64,000 nucleotides of DNA from Acidobacteriota bacterium (lineage in GTDB: Bacteria; Acidobacteriota; Vicinamibacteria; Vicinamibacterales; SCN-69-37): assembly GCA_016716905.1 (NCBI GenBank), contig JADJUS010000003.1, forward strand, positions 620,001 to 684,000, read 5' to 3'. The position numbers and the translations under genes were made by a program. Shown here piece after piece: positions 16,985-25,049 of this stretch; within the stretch, counting starts at the first letter, position 1, and each line of letters opens with the position of its first letter. The notes under the pieces are model-generated. The model made no database searches and had not been told where the DNA came from. It was given only the letters and a program-made list of their open reading frames with translations.

Positions 16985-18220
16985 ATGGCGGCCGGCGAGC
17001 CCCTGATCGGGCTGGGCGTGTCCGGGGGCATCGGCGCCTACAAGGCCGTCGAGGTGGCCCGCCTTCTGCAGAAGCGCGGCTACGCCGTGCAGGCCATCCT
17101 CACGCGTAATGCCCGCCGGTTCATCGGCCCCCTGACGTTTGAGGCCATCACCCGGCGGCCCGTGATCACGAGCCAGTGGTCTGCGGGCATGAACTCCGAC
17201 ATCGAGCACATTGCGCTGGCCACCGGCATGCGCGCGCTCGTGGTGGCGCCGGCCACGGCCAACATCATCGGCAAGTTTGCCAACGGCATCGCCGACGACT
17301 TTCTCAGCGCACTCCATCTGGCCACGCGCGCACCCCTCCTTCTGGCGCCCGCCATGAACACCGTCATGTGGGAACACCCGGCCGTGCAGGACAACCTCGC
17401 GCGGCTCGTGGCCCGTGGCGCGCGCATTGTGGAGCCCGGCGAAGGTTATCTCGCGTGCGGGTGGGTGGGCCGCGGTCGTCTGGCCGAACCCGATGAAATT
17501 GCGGAGGCGGCCGACCGGCTTGTGCGGTCTGCCGACGCAGCGCCCTCCACTCTTGCCGGCCGCCGCATCCTGATTTCCGCGGGGCCGACGTGCGAGGACC
17601 TGGATCCCGTGCGATTCCTGGGGAATCGATCGAGCGGTCGAATGGGTTTTGCCGTGGCGCATGAAGCCATGCGACGTGGCGCCTCAGTACACCTGGTCGC
17701 GGGACCGACCGCGGTGCCACCGCCGGCGGTCAGCACGCTCACGCGCGTGCGCAGCGCCGCCGAGATGCACGCGGCCATGATGGCGGCATCACGCGAGGCG
17801 GACGCCGTGATCATGTCTGCGGCGGTGGCCGACTACACGCCGGCCGGCGGCGCGTCGAGTGCCAAGATCGAGAAGGGTGGTGCCGTGACGCTCACACTGG
17901 AACGCACCGCCGACATCCTTGCGGATCTCGGAAAGGCGCGCGGCGAGGCCGCCATGCCGGTGCTGGTGGGATTCGCCGCTGAAACGGGACCACCGGAGGC
18001 ACGCGCGGCGGCCAAGCTGAAACAGAAACACGTGGACCTGATCGTGGCCAACGACGTGACAGCCCCAGGCGCCGGGTTCGACGTGGAGACCAATCAGGTC
18101 ACGCTCGTCAGCGCGGCGGGCAACGTCGCGCTGCCCCTGATGTCGAAGGCCGACGTGGCGGCAGCCATCCTCGACCGCGTGGAGGCGCTGCTTGCCGCCG
18201 TGCCGGCGGTGCGCGCGTGA
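16985..18220 (+). CDS. coaBC: Bifunctional phosphopantothenoylcysteine decarboxylase/phosphopantothenate-cysteine ligase
   Basis: 411 aa, two enzymes of coenzyme A synthesis. CoaC part (about 1-180): GVSGGIGAYKAVE flavoprotein motif, the PAMNTVMW active loop and the ACGWVGRGRL Cys-containing substrate clamp. CoaB part (about 190-405): ISAGPTCEDLDPVRFLGNRSSGRMG, AAVADYTP, and AKIEKGG near the nucleotide site. Starts 6 bases after rpoZ and overlaps udg by 4 bases. Complete. Confidence 0.95.
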   Translation: MAAGEPLIGLGVSGGIGAYKAVEVARLLQKRGYAVQAILTRNARRFIGPLTFEAITRRPVITSQWSAGMNSDIEHIALATGMRALVVAPATANIIGKFANGIADDFLSALHLATRAPLLLAPAMNTVMWEHPAVQDNLARLVARGARIVEPGEGYLACGWVGRGRLAEPDEIAEAADRLVRSADAAPSTLAGRRILISAGPTCEDLDPVRFLGNRSSGRMGFAVAHEAMRRGASVHLVAGPTAVPPPAVSTLTRVRSAAEMHAAMMAASREADAVIMSAAVADYTPAGGASSAKIEKGGAVTLTLERTADILADLGKARGEAAMPVLVGFAAETGPPEARAAAKLKQKHVDLIVANDVTAPGAGFDVETNQVTLVSAAGNVALPLMSKADVAAAILDRVEALLAAVPAVRA

Positions 18221-18987
18221 GCGACCGCGACGACATTCGCGAACACCTGAAGTACTACCGCGACCTCGGCGTGCTCGGCGTGACGACAGACCCCAAGTGG
18301 CGGGCCAGGACCACGGACTTGTCCGCCGGCTTGTCCGCCGTAGCTGAGGTACAGGTGCAACCCGAAGCGAAGGCGGAAGCCGAGGCCACAATGGAAACCG
18401 AAGCGAAGGTGGGCGTGCAGACGGACTCGGCGACCGCGCTCGGCGCGCTCCGCGCGCACATCGGCGACTGCACGCGTTGCAAACTCCACACGCTGGGCCG
18501 GACGCAGGTGGTGTTTGGGTCGGGCAATCCCAATGCCGACCTGATGTTTGTCGGCGAGGCGCCAGGCGCCGATGAAGACGAACAGGGCGTGCCGTTCATC
18601 GGCCGCGCGGGCCAGTTGCTCACGAAGATCATCGAAGCGATCGAGCTGCGCCGCGAGGACGTCTACATCGCCAACGTCATCAAGTGCCGGCCGCCAGGCA
18701 ACCGCAACCCAGAGCCCGACGAAGTGGCGACGTGCGAGCCATTTCTCGCTCAACAAATCGCCGTCGTCCGGCCGCGCGTCATCGTGGCGCTGGGCACATT
18801 CGCAGCGCACCTGCTGTTGCGCACGGATGCCCCCATCTCGCGCATTCGTGGTGTGGTGCATGAGTATCAGGGCGCCAGTCTCATCCCGACATTTCATCCT
18901 GCGTACCTGCTTCGCAGTCCCGACAAAAAGCGCGACGTCTGGGAAGACATGAAAAAAGTGCGCGCCTTGCTGAACGACCGGCCGTGA
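18217..18987 (+). CDS. udg: Uracil-DNA glycosylase, family 4 (4Fe-4S)
   Basis: 256 aa. Removes uracil from DNA. The core from about residue 75 has DCTRCKLHTLGRTQVVFG (first iron-sulfur cysteines), GEAPGADEDEQGVPF (catalytic region), KCRPPGNRNPEPDE with the next Cys residues, and the C-terminal PTFHPAYLLR. Between residues about 25 and 70 is a low-complexity stretch made of repeated EAKAEAEA/METEAKV-type residues, not part of the family fold, probably a flexible linker. ATGA-type overlaps on both sides. Confidence 0.92.
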   Translation: MSDRDDIREHLKYYRDLGVLGVTTDPKWRARTTDLSAGLSAVAEVQVQPEAKAEAEATMETEAKVGVQTDSATALGALRAHIGDCTRCKLHTLGRTQVVFGSGNPNADLMFVGEAPGADEDEQGVPFIGRAGQLLTKIIEAIELRREDVYIANVIKCRPPGNRNPEPDEVATCEPFLAQQIAVVRPRVIVALGTFAAHLLLRTDAPISRIRGVVHEYQGASLIPTFHPAYLLRSPDKKRDVWEDMKKVRALLNDRP

Positions 18988-21221
18988 GCGACCGGCTCGT
19001 CGCTGTGGGCGTGCCCGTGCCCGGGCTTGGCCGCCTGACGTACCGGGTGGCCCCCGGCCAGCCTCTTCCTCCCAAGGGCGCGCGCGTCCTCGTCCCCCTC
19101 GGCGGTCGCATCGTCACCGGATGTGTCATCGACTCGAACGCGATTGCCCCAGAGACCGGCACACTCCGTGACATCGAGGAGGTGCTGGATACAGACGCGT
19201 ACCTGCCCGAGCACATCGTGGACCTTGCGCTGTGGGTGGCTGAGTACTACGCCGCAGGCCCGGGCGATGCACTGGCCGTGGCGCTGCCGCCGATGTCGGG
19301 CCGAGGCGGAAACACGGCATTTCGCACATTGAAGATGGCCGAACTCGTGGTGGCTGCCGAAGGCGCCGAAACGCCTGCCGCGCCGAAAGGCGCGAAGCAG
19401 GTAGAGGCGTTGGCGCGCCTTGCATCAGTACCCGAGGGCATTGCCGTGCCTGTGCTCACCAAGTCTGGAGTGGGCCTCGCCACATTGCGCTCGCTCGAAC
19501 GCCTTGGCCTCGTGCGACTCAGAGACGAAGTGGTCGAGCGCGATCCGTTTCAGGGCGCTGCCGACGGCGCGCAATCCCTGTGGACGCTGGGCGGAGACAC
19601 ACCGGGCACCCGCGATCTCACCCCTGAGCAGGCGCTGGCGTACCGCCATCTCGAAGAGGCCGTTGTGGCAGGGCAGTTCAAGACGATGCTGCTGCAGGGG
19701 GTCACCGGGAGCGGAAAGACTGAGCTGTACGTGCGGCTGGCCGCATTGGTGCTGTCGCGAGGCAAACGCGTGTTGGTGCTGGTGCCCGAGATCGCCCTGA
19801 CTCCCGCCGTTGCCGGGCTGTTTCGAGCCCGGTTTGGCCGTCGCGTCACCATCCAGCACTCGGGCCTGTCGGATGGTGAGCGCCATGATCAGTGGCATCG
19901 CATCCGCCGCGGTGAAGTGGACGTGGTGGTGGGAACGCGGTCCGCTGTCTTTGCACCGCTCGCCGGCATCGGCCTGGTGATCGTGGACGAAGAACACGAC
20001 GGCGCCTACAAGCAGGAGGAATCGCCGCGCTATCAGGGCCGCGACGTGGCGGTGGTGCGCGGCCGGATGGAAGGCGCGGTGGTGGTGCTGGGGTCGGCCA
20101 CGCCGTCGATGGAGTCGGCCGCAAATGCCACTTCAGGTCGTTACGACCGCCTGATGCTCACGCAGCGAGTGATGAACCGTCCACTGGCCGACGTGCGGGT
20201 GGTGGACATGCGGCCCGAGTTTGCGGCCCACGGCGCGGACGTGGTGATCAGTCAGGCGTTGTGGGAGGCGCTGGAGTTGCGGTTGTCGCGCGGCGAACAG
20301 TCGCTCGTGCTCCTGAACCGGCGCGGATTCGCGACCGTGGTGTTTTGCCGAAGTTGCGCCGCCACACTCGAGTGCCCGCATTGTTCGGTGACCCTCACGT
20401 ATCACCGCACAGCGCGACGGGTGCGGTGTCACTACTGCAACTATGCGACGACGATCCCGAAAGCCTGCGGTACCTGTGGCGGAGAGTTCCTCGAACAGTC
20501 AGGCGTGGGCACCGAGCGGCTCGAGGCCGAGATTCGCACACGGTTTCCTGGCGCACGCGTAGTGCGTGTCGATCGCGACACCATCAGGCGGCGTGGCGCG
20601 ATTGCCCGAGTGCTGGGCGACGTCGCTCGCGGCGATGTGGACATCCTCGTCGGCACCCAGATGATTGCGAAGGGACATGATTTCCCGTCGGTCACACTCG
20701 TGGGCGTGATCTCGGCCGACGTCGGATTGGGCATGGCGGACTTTCGCGCCGCCGAGCGCACGTTTCAGCTCCTGACACAGGTGGTGGGACGCGCCGGCCG
20801 CGGTGACATGGCCGGCGAGGCGCTCGTGCAAACGCTGTATCCCGATCACTACAGCGTCCGCGCCGCCGCGGCGCAGGACTACGCCGCGTTCTTCGAAAAG
20901 GAAACCGAGTTCCGCACACGCATGGACTATCCCCCCCGCGTTGGCCTCATCAACGTCATCGTCCGTGGCAAGTCACTGGGCCAGGCGATGGACGATGCGA
21001 CGGCGCTTGCCGGGCTGGTGCGGCACCAGGGCCCCAAGGCGCACCTGCTGGGGCCCGCGCCCGCGCCGATGTCGAAGATCAAGGACGAATACCGCGTGCA
21101 GTTCTTCCTCAAGGGCCACCAGCGTCGCTCGATGCGCGAGGCCCTCCTGCGGGCGCTCGACCTCAGGCCGGAGCTGAAGCGCCGCACGACGATCGACGTC
21201 GATCCGAACTCCGTGCTCTAG
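18984..21221 (+). CDS. priA: Primosomal replication restart helicase
   Basis: 745 aa. PriA reloads the replisome at collapsed forks. N-terminal DNA-binding domain; winged helix; helicase lobe 1 with GVTGSGKTELY Walker A and DEEHDGAYKQEE Walker B; eight zinc-binding cysteines arranged CRSCAATLECPHC ... CHYC ... CGTCGG between about 455 and 500; lobe 2 with GTQMIAKGHDFPSVTLV and QVVGRAGRG. Overlaps the udg stop by 4 bases. Complete. Confidence 0.95.
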   Translation: MSDRLVAVGVPVPGLGRLTYRVAPGQPLPPKGARVLVPLGGRIVTGCVIDSNAIAPETGTLRDIEEVLDTDAYLPEHIVDLALWVAEYYAAGPGDALAVALPPMSGRGGNTAFRTLKMAELVVAAEGAETPAAPKGAKQVEALARLASVPEGIAVPVLTKSGVGLATLRSLERLGLVRLRDEVVERDPFQGAADGAQSLWTLGGDTPGTRDLTPEQALAYRHLEEAVVAGQFKTMLLQGVTGSGKTELYVRLAALVLSRGKRVLVLVPEIALTPAVAGLFRARFGRRVTIQHSGLSDGERHDQWHRIRRGEVDVVVGTRSAVFAPLAGIGLVIVDEEHDGAYKQEESPRYQGRDVAVVRGRMEGAVVVLGSATPSMESAANATSGRYDRLMLTQRVMNRPLADVRVVDMRPEFAAHGADVVISQALWEALELRLSRGEQSLVLLNRRGFATVVFCRSCAATLECPHCSVTLTYHRTARRVRCHYCNYATTIPKACGTCGGEFLEQSGVGTERLEAEIRTRFPGARVVRVDRDTIRRRGAIARVLGDVARGDVDILVGTQMIAKGHDFPSVTLVGVISADVGLGMADFRAAERTFQLLTQVVGRAGRGDMAGEALVQTLYPDHYSVRAAAAQDYAAFFEKETEFRTRMDYPPRVGLINVIVRGKSLGQAMDDATALAGLVRHQGPKAHLLGPAPAPMSKIKDEYRVQFFLKGHQRRSMREALLRALDLRPELKRRTTIDVDPNSVL

Positions 21222-21371
21222 CGGCGCGTGTCGGGGTCCTGGGGTCCTGGAGTCCCGGGGTTCGTGGTGGCGCTTTGCGCTACGTTCTTGGTTGACTAAG
21301 TCCCTGCGCCGAACGGCGCAGGCTCCGCCGACCCCCGGGACCCCGGGACTCCCGGACCCCGACAAGCGTCT
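21222..21371. repeat. Convergent spacer with imperfect GC-rich inverted repeat
   Basis: Between the convergent priA and M50 protease genes. Left part (about 21229-21262) is built of GGGGTCCTGG/GAGTCCCGGGG units; the right part (about 21331-21363) carries the complementary CCCCCGGGACCCCGGGACTCCCGGACCCC series. The two arms can pair, enclosing a GCGCCGAACGGCGC hairpin (about 21307-21320). It may serve as a bidirectional terminator, but no T-run is present. Confidence 0.45.
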
Positions 21372-22229
21372 CTACTCCCACTCAAACGTGATCGGCGTCG
21401 GCGTAAAGCAGACGATAAAGATGATGAGCGCGAGGGCGGCCACGACGAGGCGGCCGCGTGAGAGGGGTGTCCAGTCGTCGAGGGGCGGTGGGTGCCGGAG
21501 GCCGACCATCCACGTCATGGCCGTGAGCATGACGGCCATGGCGATCCAGCTCGTGGCGAGAAACGAAAGTCCCACCACCGTCGCGAGCGTAATGATCGAG
21601 AACTTCACCGCGCGGTGGCCAAACACCGCATAGGCGATGTGGCCGCCGTCAAGCTGCCCGAACGGCAGCAGGTTCAACGCCGTGGCCAGCATGCCGAACC
21701 ACGCGGCAAACCCCATCGGGTGAATGACGATGTCGGTGCCCTCGGGGAGGGGACCGTGGACGAGGCGCGCGAGCGCCTTGAAGAGCAGCGGTTCACCAAG
21801 AAAAAGGGTGCCTGCGTCCTCTGGCAACGGCATGAGATCCGACAGCCAGATCCCGACGATGAGGAACGGCAAGAGCGTAATGAATCCGGCGAGTGGGCCG
21901 GCCACGCCGATGTCGAACAGCGCGGCTCTGGACGGAAACTGTTCGCGGATTTTGATCACGGCGCCCAGAGTGCCGGTGAGCAGGATCGGCGCCGGAATGA
22001 AATATGGCAGCGTGCAGTCCACGTTGTGCCACCGGCAGGCGAAGTAGTGGCCGAACTCGTGGGCGCCCAGGATGGTCAGGATGGCGAGGGCGTACCAGGG
22101 GCCGGCGCCGAGGAACGTGGTGGTGACCGCGGTCAGCAGGAACAACGTGACGGGCAGTACGGCCCATCCGTGGTCAAACTTGCGGCGCGGGACAAAAACT
22201 GGGGGGACGGCCGGGTCGAATTCACTCAC
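21372..22229 (-). CDS. Site-2 protease family (M50) metallopeptidase
   Basis: 285-aa membrane zinc protease. HEFGH at residues 57-61 gives the zinc ligands and catalytic Glu; the third ligand is in NLLPFGQLDGGH near 206-217. Six or seven hydrophobic segments. The family cleaves transmembrane substrates, often anti-sigma factors, but no target is encoded nearby. GTG start at 22229 overlaps the HU gene end by 8 bases, so the two share the promoter upstream of the HU gene. Confidence 0.88.
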   Translation of the reverse strand: MSEFDPAVPPVFVPRRKFDHGWAVLPVTLFLLTAVTTTFLGAGPWYALAILTILGAHEFGHYFACRWHNVDCTLPYFIPAPILLTGTLGAVIKIREQFPSRAALFDIGVAGPLAGFITLLPFLIVGIWLSDLMPLPEDAGTLFLGEPLLFKALARLVHGPLPEGTDIVIHPMGFAAWFGMLATALNLLPFGQLDGGHIAYAVFGHRAVKFSIITLATVVGLSFLATSWIAMAVMLTAMTWMVGLRHPPPLDDWTPLSRGRLVVAALALIIFIVCFTPTPITFEWE

Positions 22230-22497
22230 CGGGGATGTTCTGCAGTTCCTTGCCAGGCTTGAATCGAATGGTGCGGCCGGGCGGGATCTTCACTTCCTTG
22301 CCCGTCCTGGGATTGCGGCCAATCCCGCGCTTCCTGGGTTTGACCTGGAACACTCCGAACCCGCGCAATTCGATGCGGTCGCCCTTCATCATCGAGGCCC
22401 GCATGGCGTCGAACACCGCGTCCACGGCCACTTCGGCCTTGACCTTGGTGATGGCTGCGAGACGCGACACCTCATTAACGATGTCGACTTTGATCAT
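22222..22497 (-). CDS. HU/IHF-family DNA-binding protein
   Basis: 91-aa nucleoid protein. GDRIELRGFGVFQVKPRKRGIGRNPRTGKE is the DNA-bending arm with the conserved R-x-x-R-x-G-x-N-P-x-T-G. The beginning IKVDIVNEVSR suits an IHF-like form. Cotranscribed with the M50 protease. Its promoter region has nested inverted repeats (see 22518-22560), which may allow self-regulation. Confidence 0.93.
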   Translation of the reverse strand: MIKVDIVNEVSRLAAITKVKAEVAVDAVFDAMRASMMKGDRIELRGFGVFQVKPRKRGIGRNPRTGKEVKIPPGRTIRFKPGKELQNIPGE

Positions 22498-22517
22498 GAC
22501 TTAGGGGCCAAGCGGTA

Positions 22518-22560
22518 TCCGTAAGTGACTATAAAAAAGATACTTACGGAGTCAAGTATC
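22518..22560 (-). promoter_or_regulatory. HU promoter with nested inverted repeats
   Basis: On the minus strand: -35 TTGACT (22550-22555), 16-base spacer, -10 TATAGT (22528-22533), 31 bases before the HU start. A perfect 9-base inverted repeat, TCCGTAAGT (22518-22526) and ACTTACGGA (22542-22550), brackets the -10 and touches the -35. A second, GATACTT (22539-22545) and AAGTATC (22554-22560), overlaps it. These look like operator sites, possibly for a dimeric repressor. The region is AT-rich in a GC-rich chromosome. Confidence 0.65.
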
Positions 22561-22591
22561 GGGCTAACTGTGCGAGTACACTGGAAGGGAG

Positions 22592-23950
22592 ATGGCCAAG
22601 CAAGGCGTCGGTCCCAGCGTGGTGCTGGTGGGCCGGCCGAACGTCGGAAAATCCACACTCTTCAATCGCATCGCGGGCACCCGCCGGTCCATTGTGGCCC
22701 CGGTGGCGGGCACCACCCGCGACATGGTGTCGGCGCCTGCCCAGTGGCTCAATCACCAGTTCATGCTGGCCGACACCGGAGGCCTGTTCGGCGCCACGAC
22801 TGACCCGCTGCACTCGATGGTGGTGGAGCAGGGGCTGCGCGGCATGCAGTCGGCCGACATCATCGTGTTCCTCGTGGATGGGCGCGAGGGGCTGGTGCCT
22901 GGCGACCTGGACATTGCCCAGGCGGTGCGGGCGCTCAACCGGCCGGTGATCCTGGCGGTGAACAAGGCGGATGACAAGCGGGCGAAGGCGCGCGCGGCTG
23001 AGTTTCACCAGCTCGGGTTCAACCTGATGGAGGTTTCGGCCGAACACGGCGACGGTGTGGCCGACCTGCTCGATGAATTGCTCAAGCTCTTTCCCGTCAA
23101 GTCCACCGCCCCTGAACCCGAAGCCGAGCCCGAAGTGGCCATCGCCATCGTCGGCCGGCCGAACGTCGGGAAGTCGTCGCTGGTCAACCGGCTCCTGCGC
23201 GAAGAGCGGGTGATGGTGAGTGACATGCCGGGCACCACCCGCGATTCGGTGGACGTGATGCTGCAGTACCGCAAGAAGCGGCTGCGGCTCGTGGATACGG
23301 CCGGTATGCGGCGACCGGGCAAGGTGGCCACGGCGGGGCAGGTGGAATCGATCAGCGTGGTGCTGGCCAAGCGCGCGATGACCAAGGCGGACGTGGCCGT
23401 GATTCTGATCGATGCGGCCGAGGGTGCCACTGATCGCGACGCCGCCATTGCGGGTGAAGCGCAAGAGGCAGGCTGCGGTGTGGTGATCGTGGTGAACAAG
23501 TGGGACCTGATGGCGGGTTCCGATCAGCAGTTCGTGAAGGACTACGACGACAAGCTGCGTTTCCAGCTCAAGTTCCTGGAGTACGCGCCCATCCTCCACA
23601 TCTCGGCGTTGACGGGCGACCGCACTGGGAAGGTGCTTGAGATGGCGGTGCGTGTGGCCGAGGCGCGCACCAAACGCGTGCCCACGTCAGCGCTCAACAA
23701 GTTCGTGGAAGAGATCACCGTCGCGAACCCGCCCACGAGCAAACACCGCCGTGCGGTGCGCATCATGTACGCCGCGCAGACCGCCAGCGCACCGCCGCGC
23801 TTCGTGTTCTTCACGAACGTGGCGACCGAGTTTCACTTCTCGTACGAGCGGTATCTCGTCAATCAGCTACGCGAGCACTTTGGTTTCATAGGAACTCCGA
23901 TTCGCATCAGCGTCAGGCGTCGGGCGAAACGGACAGACGGCGCGCGCTGA
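22592..23950 (+). CDS. der: Ribosome biogenesis GTPase Der (EngA)
   Basis: 452 aa with two tandem G domains. First GRPNVGKSTLFNR near 12-24, VAGTTRD, DTGG and NKAD; second GRPNVGKSSLVNR near 190, MPGTTRDSVD, DTAGMRRPGK and NKWD; then the C-terminal KH-like domain ending IGTPIRISVRRR. Acts in 50S subunit assembly. ATG at 22592 with GGAGA a few bases upstream. Complete. Confidence 0.96.
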   Translation: MAKQGVGPSVVLVGRPNVGKSTLFNRIAGTRRSIVAPVAGTTRDMVSAPAQWLNHQFMLADTGGLFGATTDPLHSMVVEQGLRGMQSADIIVFLVDGREGLVPGDLDIAQAVRALNRPVILAVNKADDKRAKARAAEFHQLGFNLMEVSAEHGDGVADLLDELLKLFPVKSTAPEPEAEPEVAIAIVGRPNVGKSSLVNRLLREERVMVSDMPGTTRDSVDVMLQYRKKRLRLVDTAGMRRPGKVATAGQVESISVVLAKRAMTKADVAVILIDAAEGATDRDAAIAGEAQEAGCGVVIVVNKWDLMAGSDQQFVKDYDDKLRFQLKFLEYAPILHISALTGDRTGKVLEMAVRVAEARTKRVPTSALNKFVEEITVANPPTSKHRRAVRIMYAAQTASAPPRFVFFTNVATEFHFSYERYLVNQLREHFGFIGTPIRISVRRRAKRTDGAR

Positions 23951-24165
23951 GGCGTAATGGCGAAATGCCACAAATGTCCGAAATGGCGAAATGCCGGACA
24001 AACCAAATGCCCGGAATGGCCGAATGTCCAAGGCGCGCAATGATCCAATGACCCTGGAGCAGCAGATTCAACCACTGACGACCAAGGACATTCGACCATT
24101 CTTCCCTGCAATGATTTGTCCGCATTTCGCCATTTCGGACATTTGTGCCATTTGGCCATTGCGCC
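23951..24165. repeat. 215-bp imperfect inverted repeat (MITE-like) between der and the MerR gene
   Basis: The first arm (23951-24002) and the reverse complement of the last arm (24115-24165) agree at all but about four positions over some 51 bases; both are built from AATGGCGAAATG/CAAATGTCCGAAATGG units. Pairing continues inward: GAATGGCCGAATGTCC on the left matches the complement of GGACATTCGACCATTC on the right. The inner loop is about 24032-24085. There is no coding potential I trust. It could be a non-autonomous mobile element or a long RNA hairpin ending der transcription. Confidence 0.75.
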
Positions 24166-24221
24166 AGACACAGAAGATCGTGTCGCCCAGAGGCCTCTGA
24201 TATACTGCCGATTCACTGTCT

Positions 24222-24716
24222 GTGTCTTCAGCACCGATCCCTAATCGCCCCTCGTTCCGGGCACAAGAGGTGTGTGAAATCGCCAGTGTCCAGCCGTACG
24301 TGTTGCGTGGCTGGGAGGCGGAGTTTCCAGACCTGGGTGTGGTCAAGACGCCGAACGGTCCGCGCGTATATCGCCGCGCGGATGTGGAGCGGGTATTACG
24401 GCTCAAGCACCTGATTCAGGTGGAGGGGCTGACGCTCTCGGGCGCCAGACGGCGGTTGGAAGAGGAAGCCGTCCCTGAACTGTTTGCGGGGCCCGAGCTG
24501 TTTGCGGGAGAAGTTGAGCGGGGGAGTGAGGGCAGCGCAGTCACGCAGGCGCCGGCCTCGGTCGCGCCAGTGGTGGATCAGGCCGCACGCGCACATCTGC
24601 AGGAGGTCAAGGTGGGCCTGCAGTGGATCCTGAAGACACTCGAAGGCGGCAGCGAGTTCGCGCTGGCAGCCGCGCCCCAAGCGGCGAAGAAACGAAGTCG
24701 GAAAGTGGAGAAGTAG
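24222..24716 (+). CDS. MerR-type transcriptional regulator
   Basis: 164 aa. N-terminal MerR winged helix: QEVCEIASVQPYVLRGWEAEFPDL then PRVYRRADVERVLRLKHLIQVEGLTLSGARRRLEEE, the recognition region and wing. The C-terminal part is an acidic linker and a helix, without an obvious ligand-binding cysteine set, so a metal sensor is unlikely. Chosen start is GTG 24222. The target is unknown. It sits between the inverted-repeat element and tRNA-Pro. Confidence 0.82.
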   Translation: MSSAPIPNRPSFRAQEVCEIASVQPYVLRGWEAEFPDLGVVKTPNGPRVYRRADVERVLRLKHLIQVEGLTLSGARRRLEEEAVPELFAGPELFAGEVERGSEGSAVTQAPASVAPVVDQAARAHLQEVKVGLQWILKTLEGGSEFALAAAPQAAKKRSRKVEK

Positions 24717-24783
24717 GGAACTGAGGAACTTGGGAACTGGGGAACTTAGAAAGTAGGATAGTAGGAGAAGAAAGCGGTTTCGG
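24717..24783. repeat. Purine-rich spacer with GGAACTTGG-like repeats
   Basis: Between the MerR gene and tRNA-Pro is a strongly purine-biased stretch with about four tandem copies of GGGAACT(T) (24717-24748), followed by GTAGGATAGTAGGAG. It belongs to the same class of low-complexity spacers as those at 16664 and 21222. No promoter for the tRNA is evident within it. Confidence 0.4.
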
Positions 24784-24868
<85 letters not shown>

Positions 24869-24887
24869 TGAGCAATTCGATCGATTC

Positions 24888-24918
24888 ACGGCCCGCCTCG
24901 AGCGGGCCGTTGCTGTTT
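24888..24918 (+). terminator. Rho-independent-like terminator after tRNA-Pro (island side)
   Basis: Perfect 9-bp stem ACGGCCCGC (24888-24896) / GCGGGCCGT (24902-24910) with loop CTCGA, followed by TGCTGTTTT. A close counterpart lies after attR (43184-43204), so the element brought a replacement terminator for the tRNA it occupied. Confidence 0.75.
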
Positions 24919-24940
24919 TGGGCACACAGTGGGCACAAGG
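24919..24940 (+). other. Candidate integrase arm-type sites, left end
   Basis: Two direct copies of TGGGCACA at 24919-24926 and 24930-24937, 11 bases apart. The same pair with the same 11-base period occurs at the right end (42958-42965 and 42969-42976), next to the integrase start. Periodic direct repeats flanking the core are what tyrosine integrases use as arm sites; this assignment is inferred. Confidence 0.5.
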
Positions 24941-25049
24941 TAGCGGGCCTCCGTGGGTTTGAGATGAATCTGGCTACGGCGACGTCGGGGGGTGTGGCAG
25001 ATCCCGCATCAAGGTCGCGTGGGCGCGTACGCAGTTCCTGCGACCGTTG

